Positions 1-11,635 of a stretch of 64,000 bases of DNA are shown in pieces. Under the pieces are notes generated by a model, which was given only the letters and a program-made list of their open reading frames with translations, was not told where the DNA came from and made no database searches. The stretch comes from Sipunculus nudus (Eukaryota > Annelida > Sipuncula > Golfingiida > Sipunculidae). The position numbers and the translations under genes are program-made. The stretch covers positions 68,866,926-68,930,925 of the forward strand of contig CM049309.1 of the NCBI GenBank assembly GCA_026874595.1. Direction: 5' to 3'. The first letter of the stretch is position 1. The number at the start of each line of letters is the position of its first letter.

Positions 1-409
1 ACCTTTTATTTTAAATTTATGTGATTTCTGGCTTACTCTGTGTACATATTAATAAACTATAGATAAATCCTTTTAGAAAAATCTTATAACACCTCTGTAA
101 AGGATTTATGAGCTTGTTTATCTACTAGCTGTTATTAAACACAACAATGTTGACAAATGGAAAAACCTTGTCACCTAAGGTGGTCGGTTGCATATGTGTG
201 AAAGACGAAAGTCAGTAGCTGCAAAACACCCTTTGCAAAACTCGTCTCCCTCCCCCCCCCCCCTCCACACACACACACAAATTATAAACTCATAGGTGTA
301 AACAAAACGAACAGCCTGCAACCATGTGGTCAGCGTATTCTGGACTATTTTATGACAGGTTCAAGGGATTATCTATAGTTAACAGACTTCACATATATGA
401 ATAGATCAC
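1..409 (+). mobile_element. TTAA-flanked MITE, family M1, left end cut by window
   Basis: The segment matches the complete copy at 49330-49639 over most of its length: TGTGATTTCTGGCTTACTC near 21, GAGCTTGTTTATCTACTAG near 110, and GTTGACAAATGGAAAAAC near 147. The right end is followed by TTAA at 410-413. A C-tract and CA run at 253-279 interrupt it. No coding capacity is seen. Confidence 0.6.
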
Positions 410-817
410 TTAAAATCACCTTGTAAGCTTGAAATTAGGTCTGAGTGAACTGTACTCTGTACTTTCATGTGCATTCAGAATTTGAGCAACTGAAAGGCAG
501 TCTTTTAGTGCTCACTGCTGCTGAACAAATAATAAAATTGAATTGATATTGGTCATATAGATCTATCTATATCCAAAGGAAAACACTGATAGATACCATG
601 GTAACTAACTGATTAGCTACAGGAATTAGTGTTTATATCATTAATATAATAATTAAGGGCCATTCAGAGGTTTTCTCATCTATGCTCTCTTTCTATGGAT
701 ATATAAGTAATGATTTAATGAATAATGCAAACACAGTTCACACTGAAATATCTAAGGTCATAGGGGAGAAGGTCATGAAAAAGTCTGTAAAATTTGATCC
801 TCTAGAGTTTAGGAGCT

Positions 818-860
818 CATTGCCCATCAGCTGAGCATCATGACCTGTGGATCACCTTTA
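818..860 (+). mobile_element. Solo 3' terminus of Helentron-like family Q
   Basis: The sequence CATCAGCTGAGCATCATGACC followed by a weakened palindrome resembles the 3' end seen at 13575-13610 and 34550-34587. The family start (TTTAGCTCAGCTGAC) does not occur upstream in the window, so this is either a fragment or the end of an element that began outside. Confidence 0.4.
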
Positions 861-2744
861 TCTCTGTCTCTACGATGTATTTATTTGTTTGATGCATGTT
901 TACTGGTCTTGTGCTTATTGTTGTTTTAATTATTATTGATGTTGTCTTGTTCTGTGTGCTTTTATTTCAGAGCATTCAGTTAACGTTGTGTTGGACAGTG
1001 CCTCAAGGTTTGTAATGTGTTTCTGTTTGTAAGCCTGCATGATCATTATAACCCCACTCCTTTCCCTTATTTAAACTTAGCTTAAGATGCTATATACCTG
1101 GTTGCAGTCATTGATAAAATCAAACATTTATAATAAAATATAAATAATCTACATATTCTTACATTACATTTGCGATACATGTTCAATGTTTCATTGAAAA
1201 ACGTTTCATATGGGTCGCCACTTGACACATTCAGCTTAAAAGAGGGTTGAATAGGGAACTGATAAGGTTAGATAGGAAATCATGCTTAATTGCATACTTC
1301 TGTTGTTTTGAAATCTTGGTCAGACATGTAATACAAGTCATTATTGAAAAAAATCAATGCAGCAACATTCAGATACCATGCTTCTATACAAATTCTGCTT
1401 GCAAAAGCCAAAACTCAAGCTTTTTCAAAACTTTTTCAGACTTGTCTGACACATAAACTTCAGAGAGGTTTGTTTCATGTCTTGTTTTAAGGCATTTAAT
1501 ACTTTTGATGGGCTTTTTCAAAAATATTTTTTGAGATAAACCTAAGGAAAGACTTTTTTGATACAGTCCTGCTAGTATTTACTGCTGAATCAATATTTTC
1601 TATTGGTAGATTCTGCAGCACATTTTATTTTGGCTGTTGTAAAATATGTAAAAACTACTCAGTCATTGTGAATGTTTAACAATATCTGGAAACTACAGTA
1701 TGACTTTTCAAGATAACTTTTCTTTCATAAATGTTGATTAAACTGTATAGGCAAACCTTTTTGTGAATGGAATTTTGAGATCTGAGTTGACTGTTGAATC
1801 AAAATGGAATTTATGAAGTGTCAGAATTTAGTTCAGGCAGTCAACATCTAGTGCTTGATATCTAAAAAGTATTGTTATTACTACTAGTTTGTAATTTTGC
1901 TGTGACAAAAAGTTCAAATTTTGTAATGAGGTTTTTGCAGCACAGGTTGGGTTCCATTAACTTTTATGAAATAAATTATACATACAATGGCCTGTGGTCA
2001 TTTACGGTTTACGTGTTTGCTCACTTGTTCTAGCACCAAATGTTGTTAATGTATGGAGAACAGAGTGGAAGTCTGCTATTTGAACCCTGTGGGTGCCTTA
2101 TAGACAAAAGGGTTGAATCTTTATACAACCTCAGAGATTCCCTGTAATGCCTTGACTACTTATTTTAGTGCTGTTCATATTGAACCTGAGATCTCTGGTA
2201 TGATATACCAGCTAAGCTGTTAGGGATTAAATTTGCCACTACAATATGTAAAATAAAATCCAGTGCCTGGATGGATTTCACGAATGCAGAAATTTCTTTA
2301 TTCGCTCATACAAAAGGCCTGATCAGTGAATGGGGAAATCCCTGAAATTTGCATATTTGTACATCACAAGGCTATTGAATGGCATGTTAGTACCACTTTA
2401 TATCAAGGGTGGTGATGACTAAATGACACACTTTTTCCTGGGCTAAAAGCTCAGAAAACACCCCAGTTTTGCTAACTTCCTAGGGAAACACCCTCAGTTC
2501 AGCTAGCTGGTGATAGGTGGCACTAACTCCTTCCTCAATGTCCTGTATTTGTACTCACCTGATTTCGAGTGTTGGTGAAATGAATTTTCTCTCATCTCAT
2601 GAAAAAATAATTTGACTTATTCATTATGCAGTTTAAATATTATATTTAAAAGATATCAGCTTGGCCAGTCAATCCAGAAAGCTGTAGAAGAGCATATCAC
2701 TTTATCATAAGGTTACCATCATCCACATTCAGTAAAGTATAAGT
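861..2744. other. Unassigned intronic DNA
   Basis: AT-rich sequence with many stops in all frames and no repeat family that I recognise. A short segment at 971-1007 has splice-like borders but does not fit the gene (see rejected items). Confidence 0.5.
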
Positions 2745-3445
2745 CCAGTAGAGGACCCTGCAGAGCTATGGCAGTGCTACGGATAGGTCTGGGGTGATCC
2801 GGGGTGTAAGCCGTAGCGCTGCCGAGGTGGGCCGGGGTGGTCCAGGATGGTCCTGGAGGGCGAGCCGTCAGTTTTTGGATGTAAAAAACTGCTGGGGGGA
2901 TTTGTGGTGATCTGAGGCGGAATGTAATCCGTGGTGATCTGGGGCTCATCCGTAGCTCTGACGGGGCTATGCCATTGGTGTCCATGCCAGTGCCGTGGAA
3001 GTCCGGGGCACTGCCGTGACACCCCATGGAAGACCGGGACGTTGAAAACTACCCGAACTACCCCTGCAGAGTGACAAACCAACACGGCAGAGGGGCTCTG
3101 CCGGGACGGTCCTGGTGCTATACCGGGACTTTCGGGGGCATTGCCGGGACGGTCCGGGGCTCAGCTTGGACGATTCAGGGCTCTGTCGGGACGGTCTGGG
3201 GTAATCCGGGGTGCTGCCGTGGTGGTCCGGGGGTATCTGTGGCTGTGCCTGGGTTATTTCCAGTGCATCCGGGGTGCTGCCAGGATGGTCCTTGGCGCTG
3301 CTGTGAAGATCCGGGGCTTCATTGTAGTGCTTCTGTGTGAAATGGCGATTTCTGCTGATTTGTCCTAAAAAACACCCTGGATCACCATGGACCACCCTGG
3401 ACCGTATCCGGGGTGATCCGTGGTAATCCTTGTCTATCCGTAGTA
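2745..3445. repeat. GC-rich degenerate minisatellite
   Basis: Seven hundred bases of G- and C-rich sequence built from short, variable units resembling GGTGATCCGGGGTGCTGCCG stand out sharply from the AT-rich surroundings. Variants such as GGGACGGTCC and GGTGGTCCGGGG recur every 20-30 bases. Open frames on both strands, up to 214 codons on the minus strand, follow from low stop frequency in this composition and are not credible proteins. Runs of GGG and GGGG occur closely enough for G-quadruplex formation. Confidence 0.75.
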
Positions 3446-3908
3446 CATTCACTACTTCAGTGGGACTGTAGCCTAAACAAACTAGTGCTATTTGGCCCTC
3501 TGACAATAGAGAGTCTCCATCCAGCATCAGAGTGCCTTTACATCTTGTATGTAGGGCCAAACTATAAGGCTTGATGAGGATGCAAGCATTTTTGCCATCT
3601 TTTGACAACACCTCATGACCTACAGGTATGCTGCCACACCAGACCAGTCGTTAGATATGTTTGTATACTTTCTAGCAACGCCTAACAATTGCAAAAAATA
3701 ATTCTGTTTCAACTCAGAATATTGGTAAATCCCCCAGCATTTTTGTTGAATTCCTGAAAGCATGAATACAAAAGTGTTCAGCATGAGTTACTGGACGATA
3801 GCCAACTGGTAGACCACACAGCAATTGACCTGTTACCATAGAGATGGATTTACACTTTGGTTTGTGAGCTTACATATATTCTTTTGTTAATTCCTCACCT
3901 TACATTAA

Positions 3909-4655
3909 AGGGGCCCAGTCACCTATAAAGCATGTTGAATTAACATGAAAAACAGCGTCTTCTTTGTGAAATAAATTAGGAACAGCCTAAATATTGCCTT
4001 GAAACAGTAGGCTCACTCCTGTACACGAAAGTTAAAAACTGGACCAGGCACAATCATAATATCAACATAAACACAGTGGATGGGACTGTGTGTATGACCC
4101 GGGCACTACACCAACCACAACACCTGTCAATCAGGACAAGCCCTGACTGACTTTAACAATAAAATTGTAATACATGTTTTCACAGGTTAATCATAATGCC
4201 TTGCGGTTTCTCTGGGACCCGATACATAGGCTCACAATATATGTGTCACTGCAGCTGAAGCCTTGGACCTATTGTAAAGATCTGTTGCAATAGGTTCTAT
4301 AATGAATTTACATTAGGCCCATAGACTATAATGTCCATTCAGCACTCAGCATAGATATATCAGAGGACATGAAGGCCCATGTTTATGTATGGACTAGTTT
4401 GAAATAGTTTGGGATCTGTCAGTCATGCACAAAATCTGACCTCCGCCGGTCACACAGCCTTGTTATGGTAAACAGATGCTTGGACTGTGTTTACTCACAA
4501 CACCAGACCATAAAAAGGTGTTAAACAGCTGTACAGAAGGTACTGAGACTGGGTGCTGGGATGGTTTTGCTGGGAAACTTTTATTTAAAGCAAAACTGAA
4601 CTGATAGTGTGAAAGAACAATTGTAATATTGTTCCTGATTATGTTTCTTATAGTA
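3909..4655 (-). mobile_element. TTAA-flanked MITE, family M2
   Basis: The element starts AGGGGCCCAGTCACC after a TTAA at 3905-3908, and in reverse orientation matches the element at 52400-52897: GCAAAACTGAACTGATAGTG near 4590 is the complement of the start of that copy, and GCTTTATAGGTGA is the shared other end. It is about 250 bases longer than the second copy in the middle. The right boundary is eroded, with no clear TTAA. No transposase frame is present. Confidence 0.65.
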
Positions 4656-6144
4656 AGATTATACTGGGTGTTTACCATATTATTGATGCAACAAGATGGA
4701 TGGCTGTTAGAGCACATTTTCGCCTATGGCTTGTGTCACGGCTCAAGTACAGGCTCACCAGCCTACTGAGTTGTGTTTTCACATCTATACAGACCAACAG
4801 GCCACCAATAAACCATGGACATTTCCTTATAAAAATTACTGTTCCTTATTTTCAACGTCCCTACTCCCTATCAGGTCCTCTACAGATTTGTCACTGACGA
4901 CTGAGGTCCAGGAGATTTCCAAAGATCTCCCGGTCCTGTACAGTGGCTTCCTGACCTCGGGGGTATCATTCAGCATGTTTCATGTATAATAAGGAAACAT
5001 CAAGACTGACTGGGATCTTAAGAACACAATTGAATAAAGACCTGGCAGCCTGGTACCATAAAGGTCATAGTTGAATTCTGACAAGCCACAGGCGCCTGCA
5101 GGGGCAGGGTTAACCATTTAGGACTGCTGGGGGCAGGTAAATGAGGCTTCTTGATTCAGTAGAGACCAGCGTACATAGAGTATATAAATACTTCTTTGGC
5201 CAGTATTAAAATATTATGAGATATATTATGAGATATGTCAAATATCATCTGAATCCTTTTAATCTAGCAATTTACTGATTTATGGCATATATGCCAACTC
5301 CGGATCTACATATATATTCTGGCTGAGGAGCATTCAACTAGATGCAAAAGAAACAAAATATACAGTAATTTTACTTCAGTTAATTAATCAATGTTTTCAG
5401 CTGAAAATATCTCCAGATTTCTCCTGCTGAATAATTCATTTTGATAATTTACTGAGGTCTCTGCCCACCAGCCTCTTTAAGACTGGTTCTCTCAGCATGG
5501 GATCTTTGTCATTTTTTATATGTCAACAAATATTTTGCCCATTATGACTAAATAACAGCACAGTTCTATGTCCATTAAAACATTATATTTATGATGATAG
5601 CTATATGGCTTGTATCTAAGTTGCAGTGTCTGTATAATCCTTTACTGTTCAGAGGGGCACTCAGAACATTAGAGACTGACACCAAGAACTTCTTTGTTTG
5701 GCTAGATGTTCAGAGGTCAAACATATCAGATTTTTGTTTTCAGTTCTAGAGACCCTGTATCCATTTACCAAAAGCAAACCAATTCCATATCACAGGAAAG
5801 ATACAGGAAAACTGAATGAGATACTGAAATACTGCAGTACCCAAATGTAATGTAAATATAAAATCTCAGAATTAAGAGTCCAAAATGTTAACTAATCTTG
5901 ATAATAGATGAAAGCAAATAACCATTTGGTAAGAATGTAAAATAAGAATAAGCATATTGATTTAAGTTTTCATATGCCTAAGACTAGAAATTAACCATGG
6001 GTCATAACCATATAATAGTTTGGACAGAGTGAATTAGTTGTGATACATACAGATTAACAAGCCATTTTTCCATTAGCATAAGCTATATAACAGATACTGA
6101 TCAGTTCATTATAGGCTTAATACTGAAGTTCCTTTGCCTTGCAG
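4656..6144. other. Unassigned intronic DNA before exon 1
   Basis: AT-rich sequence without a supported exon or a repeat I can assign. The last 20 bases form the pyrimidine-rich acceptor of the exon at 6145. Confidence 0.5.
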
Positions 6145-6353
6145 GTGGGGATGGCTACAACATGCCACCGGTGGTGTGTAAAATCTACTTTCCTGGACAC
6201 GACGCCTGTGGTGGGGGTCTCATGGCTCTGGATGGTAACACGGGGAAAGAGTTGTGGCGGCATTACACCGAACATGAAGTGTACTCAGTCAACTGTCAGC
6301 TGGACCTGGACACTGATGGGATACTTGACTGTCTGGCTGCTGGCAGGGCGGGG
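6145..6353 (+). CDS. FAM234-like exon 1 of window
   Basis: The exon follows a TTGCAG acceptor and ends at GGG|GTTAGT. It starts with two bases of a split codon and then has 69 full codons (residues 1-69 of the partial protein). It reads GDGYNMPPVVCKIYF, then a glycine-rich turn, the blade signature LDGNTGKELW and the loop DLDTDGILDC, ending in AAGRAG. Cysteines in CKIYF, DACGG and VNCQ could form extracellular disulphides. The split first codon shows that at least one coding exon precedes it. I found no convincing one between 1 and 6144, so that exon is probably outside the window. The intron that follows is about 30 kb. Confidence 0.85.
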
Positions 6354-7837
6354 GTTAGTACTTTTGTTTATACACAGTTGGCTGAACAATAAACTTTTGT
6401 GTTATCTAGCAATCTGCATTCCTGCTGCCACTTTGTTATTAATAAAAGTATTATACGTTTTTTAGAAAGACTTCTTTTGTATTTTTTTATATACTTTTCC
6501 AGGTATTAATATATAATTTTTTTCTCAAATCTTTATTTTCAGGATGATTATTTTTTACTCTTTACTCTTAGATTTCTGAACTTATAATATAATTATATAT
6601 CATAGATATGCTGAGTTGCATTTTATTATAGTAACATTTTACCAAGTAAATATTGGCTGGACAAAGTGATTGGAAATATGTAATAAAGAAGGATTCACAT
6701 ATTAAAAATCATGAATATAAAATCAAATATAAAACCTGTTGCTTTTCTCAAAGCAACCCATACAGAAAACAGTGTGAAAAGGTCCACACTTTGGCAGTGT
6801 TCATACTTTTTCCTTCTTTTTTTTAGACATTCTATACATGTTTTGTGCAAGATCTTTTATTTTTTCCCTATAAAGTCCAGAATGGCAGCACTGAATATTC
6901 CAGACTCTGTGGTAGCTTCTGTAGATGCAGACTTACATTTTTCATGATATCTATGCAAGTGTCTTAAACCTTAGGTCTCCAATCACCTGGCAATTGATCG
7001 CAGGTGAAGCCTCTCCAAGTCAGGATCATGAAAAATAGGTCAGAAATAAATTTCAGGTGCTAATAAATCTGTAACCTGTGACTATTACTCTTGACTTTAA
7101 AAGGTCAAGTTTGAAAACTAGGCCTTTGAGAGTTCTTGTGCAAACACACTCAATAAAACAATATAAGAAACATATTTTCTTATCTGAAATGGTCTGGCAT
7201 TCCAATTGACCTAAGAAACAAATCTCCTCCCATTCCTTCCCCCCCCAATCCCCCTACCCTACAAAAAAACATAAAGCCCAAGTTATACATATGGCAATAA
7301 ACTCCTCAAACCCTAAAAGCCTCCCTAGCCTTAACTAGCCTTTATTAGCCTCCATAGCCATATCAGGTCTAGGCCTTGTTGTGCTTGGATATCTATACAA
7401 TATATATCAGTACTTGTGGTTTTATGTGTTATACTATGGTGGTTATGTTTTCATCTTTATAATTGTGATGAAAATAGGTGAATATTCATGAAAATAATGG
7501 GATAATTATTCCATTTGTCATTAAAAATAACATTAAATTTAGAGTTTATTCAACTGGAGACACAGATCCAGAATAGGTTTTTCCTTAGGATCACCTCTCC
7601 TGATCCCTCCATGCTGATTCAATACCACAGCAAAATAGCAGTCAGTGATATTGATTCACCATTGCGGGTTTGTTGTAGAATGTTTTACCGTTTTCATTTA
7701 AATTACCCTCAACATTTCCTTTGGCAGCTGTTATGGGAAGGGGCCAGGGGGCCTCCCCCGCCCCTTTACTTAGAGAAGCTAGCTTTTGCTCATCTTTCCC
7801 CTGTATTTTCAAACCTACTCATGACCATAAATCATAT
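6354..7837. other. Unassigned start of the 30-kb intron
   Basis: AT-rich intron sequence following the donor GTTAGT. No repeat family is evident until the Helentron-like element that starts near 7838. Confidence 0.5.
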
Positions 7838-8434
7838 ATTTTTAGCTCAGCTGACTATAAGTCATCTGAGCTATAGTCGTGGTCCTTTGTCTGTCGTCCG
7901 TCCAGCCGTTAACAGGGCACGTTTTAAAACTGTTAGACCTACGAATCCAAAATTCTGCATACCAATAGATGTCCCGAAAATCTCCTACCATACCGAAAAT
8001 TGGGTCATTAGGACTTCGTTCCTTCGAGATTTAATGGAAAACAGAGGATTTCCATAAAAAAGCCATTGTAACACTTCAAAGCTGCCTAATATCAAAACCA
8101 CTGATCTGTTTTTGATCATATTTGGTAATCATATTTTTCCATACATTTTCTGTGCACATACCAAAAATTAGGTTAGTATTGGGTATTATTTTGAAGTTAT
8201 GAGCCCAAATATAATGCAGTTTCTTAAAAATCAGTAAATATATTTGCTCACTTAACATGAGAATTGCTGAACCTGGAGACTTTTTTTCAGGAATATACCT
8301 TTATTTAATCAAGATTCAATTGTTTACCCAAAATTAGATCTGAATTTTGCAAATTTTTCAAGTTATTAGCATAAATAAAAATTCAATACCTTAAATTTTG
8401 TCCAACTTTGGCAATGGCATGTTTTTCCCTGTAA

Positions 8435-8580
8435 GCACTGTTGATTTAATTTTCACAGCATATATACACAAGGATTTAATCTTTTAAAATCTGAAATTTC
8501 AAAGGAATTGTTTGAAAAGAGTAGCTTTTATTTAAGTTTTCATACACCATGTCAAGTGTTGTTTACATCTGGCCCACCTA
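8435..8580 (+). repeat. Internal repeat unit a of family Q element
   Basis: This stretch (GATTTAATTTTCACAGCAT, then AAATCTGAAATTT, ending near GTTTACATC) recurs at 9155-9295 with about 80 percent identity by eye, and partly near 9905. It indicates a tandem-repeat core with a unit of about 720 bases. Confidence 0.65.
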
Positions 8581-8676
8581 GTAATACAGTCTTCACTTGC
8601 ATTATGTAACCCACCCCAGGCAGCTTGCCTTGGCTTAGCTTGGCCACTACTAGCAGGCTTCCCCTCTGCCCTGCAC

Positions 8677-8679
<3 letters not shown>

Positions 8680-8708
<29 letters not shown>
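8680..8708. repeat. Poly-C tract
   Basis: A run of about 28 C residues in the interior of the family Q element. Confidence 0.9.
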
Positions 8709-8709
<1 letters not shown>

Positions 8710-9154
8710 CTGGTGCATAAACTAGATGAATGTTATAATTTTCTGTATTTTATTTTATTTTTGGCTATGTTACATTTTAGATTTTGTATTGTACCACCAG
8801 GGTTACAATGATTAAAGGGCAATTTAATTGTGTCCACAAAGTGATGTATTGCTATGAAAGTGTGGATGTTCATCAGAGTGTTCATTAAAGATTTTAATTT
8901 GTTTGACTTATAACTCATGGTTGTATCAGTTGTTACATGATACTGGCTAAATAATCAAAATTTATATTGCTGATCCTTTATTTCAGTTCATAAAATTAAA
9001 CATTCCCAACTCCAGTTTGCTCCTGGTATAATACATTGGGTGTTTTGATCCTTGGATTAATTTTAACACATGTATTAGTTTCATAGTTGAGAATACTTTT
9101 CTTTTTTCCTGATACCATTTAAAAAATATACATATTTAAATTTTCCCTGATAGA

Positions 9155-9295
9155 GCTGTGGATTTAATTTTCACAGCATGTACACATTAGCATTTAATCT
9201 GTTAAAATCTGAAATTTGAAACTAATTGTTCAAAAACTGTAGATTTTATTCAAGTTTCCAGGTACCAAGTCTTCATTGTTTACATCAGGTCAGTA
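9155..9295 (+). repeat. Internal repeat unit b of family Q element
   Basis: The partner of 8435-8580; the shared start is GATTTAATTTTCACAGCATG and the shared end lies near GTTTACATCAGG. It sits directly before the TC microsatellite. Confidence 0.65.
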
Positions 9296-9397
9296 TAAAT
9301 GCAGTGTACAGGGCAGTTACATAACACCTTCAGGTCTGACCTACTGCCACTGTGAGTGTCTGGGTCAGGCTGGGTCAGGCAGTAATTACCAGAGAGC

Positions 9398-9450
9398 CTC
9401 TCTTTCTCTCTCTCTCTTTCTCTCTCTCTCTGGCAGTCCAGCGCTCTCTT

Positions 9451-9497
<47 letters not shown>

Positions 9498-9519
9498 CTT
9501 TTTCTCTTTTCTCTCTCCA

Positions 9520-9573
<54 letters not shown>
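9398..9573. repeat. (TC)n microsatellite
   Basis: About 175 bases of CT dinucleotide repeats with scattered TTT and GCA interruptions. Long frames through it (leucine/serine-rich on +, arginine/glutamate-rich on -) are composition artefacts. Confidence 0.92.
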
Positions 9574-9577
<4 letters not shown>

Positions 9578-10759
9578 TTATCCTTATTTGCCTCCCTCCC
9601 TTCCTCCCTCCATCCCATTCTGTTGACAGGTACTATAAACTAGATACATTAGCTATAAATGTTGATGCAATTTAGAAATGTGAATCATCTGAAATATTCA
9701 CAATCACAAGTATGTTATACTGTAAATTTATAGTAACATTTGTAAACCTGGATAAAAATTATGTAATGAAAAAAAGGAATAAATGCAAATATTGTTAATT
9801 TTTTTATTGGCTCAGTAGAATGGGGAAAAAATGATTTGCTTTGTTTCTCCATCTTTCTGCCTGTTTTAAATATTTAATGTTCATGAATAAACTTTATTTT
9901 TTATAAGCACTGTTGAATTAAATTTGATATCCTGTATGTAAATGCACGGTTATGGCAACTGTATACATATCATAAAATTAATAAAAAAAGTTTACCAAAT
10001 AAATTGGATCTCATCAGACAAATGTGTAAACTGTTGAACTGTCAACAGCTTATCAAAAATGTAACCAATGGAAAGGCATGGTTAGATCTCAAATATTATT
10101 TGCAACATTTTCTTCAATCATATAAACCAACCATGGCCCAAATTACCTCTTCCTCTCATATTTTATCTACATTTCATCATATTTTTAATATTTTAACCTT
10201 TTAGGTGGTTCAGTACTGTTGACCATTTGTCCATAGGTACCTATGTACATGCCAGAAATTATGTCAATATTGTGTAATATGTAGACGTGAGGGTCATCAA
10301 AATAATGTACCTTGTCAAGACCGATCTTGTCAAGATATCATGTCATACAGTCACAAATTCATCAATCCCCTCATCAACATAGTTAATCATAACCTTGTAT
10401 CTGTCAAATTGAAATCTTGCAGTTTTCCGTACACTATAGATCCTTCAACAAATAGCCTTATCATCATTATACCACTGCTTGGTATACTGTCATTGCATTC
10501 ATATTTGCTCAAATAAATTGTTTTTTCAACCCCTCCCAAATAAATAAAAAATAAACCACTATATTTTACTCCATATTAATCCATCAGTTAGATTATTTCA
10601 TATATCATTTACTCACATATTAATTTATATTCTTTTATAAAAGCCCAACATGACCATGATATTCATAAGCTTTTTCTACTCAATATAGTATAACAATGGT
10701 GATACATTTATAGTCCAATCATGATCAGCTGAGCGCTGTGACCCATGGGTCCCTTGTTT

Positions 10760-11635
10760 AAAGGTTCATGAATCTCAAGTCTTTGTAATATTCAAATATA
10801 TTTGATTTAAAATACCAAATATTATTCAGGTTGTGTCTGGAGCAATGGCAGATGTTATTTTTTTGGGGAAAAACCTGGCCAATCTCCTAACCTATTTTAT
10901 AAACAATTATTGAGCAACTCTGTGGCCACAAGTTCTGTGGGTGTGACAGGATGAGCTTGTCAAAAATAACCAGTTTCAAGTGCAAACTCACTATTCATTT
11001 AACAGCCTCAGTTGCCAGAGATGCAGCCCATCCATTCATTAGTGCTGCAGCATGCAGCCACGCTGCTTACAGATCCTATTTCTTATTTACGACATAGAAT
11101 TGAGTGCCAGCAGTGGCATTGCTGCAGGTTGATAGGGAAGCATCCATTGTCTAACGAGGACTTGTTTCCTGATATGATTCTTCTTGTTCAGGGAAATCTG
11201 GGTGTGTTTTTATATACTTTACTGGAAACCTTTATTTGCCTTTTACGTTTTGTGTGCATCATCTTTTTAATGTATTTTTCTTTATTTCTTTCTATTTGTA
11301 TGGCTCATTGTTATACGGTGCACATTTTGATTATTGTCAGAATAATTCCATTAGAGCTGATGATTTATTAAATTATTCATGTCTTATTTTATAATGTGAG
11401 GGTGTATTGTGTCAATATAATGTGCTATTCTACATGACAACATTTGTAGCTGCAGCCTGGTAACAGCTTGTGAAAAAAAACTGTGATGTTATGACTGAGC
11501 ATTTGGTTTAAGTGAGCTTTTGTAAAAGCTGTATCTCAATGACAGCATTAAGCTGCAACTCGGTCATTGCAGCGGCAGTGGTCACCTTTAACAACTAATA
11601 TTTCTACCTTTGATTATACACCAGTCTTAAATGGG
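10760..11635. other. Unassigned intronic DNA
   Basis: No exon or recognisable repeat is seen. A 119-codon frame at 11012-11371 has a hydrophobic second half, but its codon use is AT-driven and no homologous family is recognised. Confidence 0.4.

Larger units (their letters stand above)
7838..10759 (+). mobile_element. Helentron-like non-autonomous element, family Q
   Basis: The 5' end TTTAGCTCAGCTGACTATAA is followed by an imperfect hairpin partner (GTCATCTGAGCTATAG). The 3' end carries the internal inverted copy GATCAGCTGAGC and then TGACCCATGGGTCC, a near-palindrome, before CTTGTTT. This is the layout known for Helentron-associated elements: asymmetric terminal inverted repeats plus a hairpin close to the 3' end. 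The body has two or three related internal segments, a poly-C tract and a long TC microsatellite. The 180-codon frame at 7515-8057 runs into it and is not a gene. Confidence 0.62.

Noticed and set aside
971-1007. 37-base segment between TTTATTTCAG and GTTTGT, phase-compatible with the exon at 6145
   Set aside because: The peptide (SIQLTLCWTVPQ) does not resemble the segment expected before GDGYN in FAM234-like proteins, and such short splice-like matches are common by chance.
2967-3611. 214-codon minus-strand frame, and other frames over the GC-rich region
   Set aside because: The frame lies in a repetitive GC-rich array with low stop frequency, overlaps open frames on the other strand and has no recognisable domain.
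7515-8057. 180-codon + strand frame
   Set aside because: Its second half is the 5' end of a family Q repeat, the first half is intron-like, and it has no domain or plausible gene structure.
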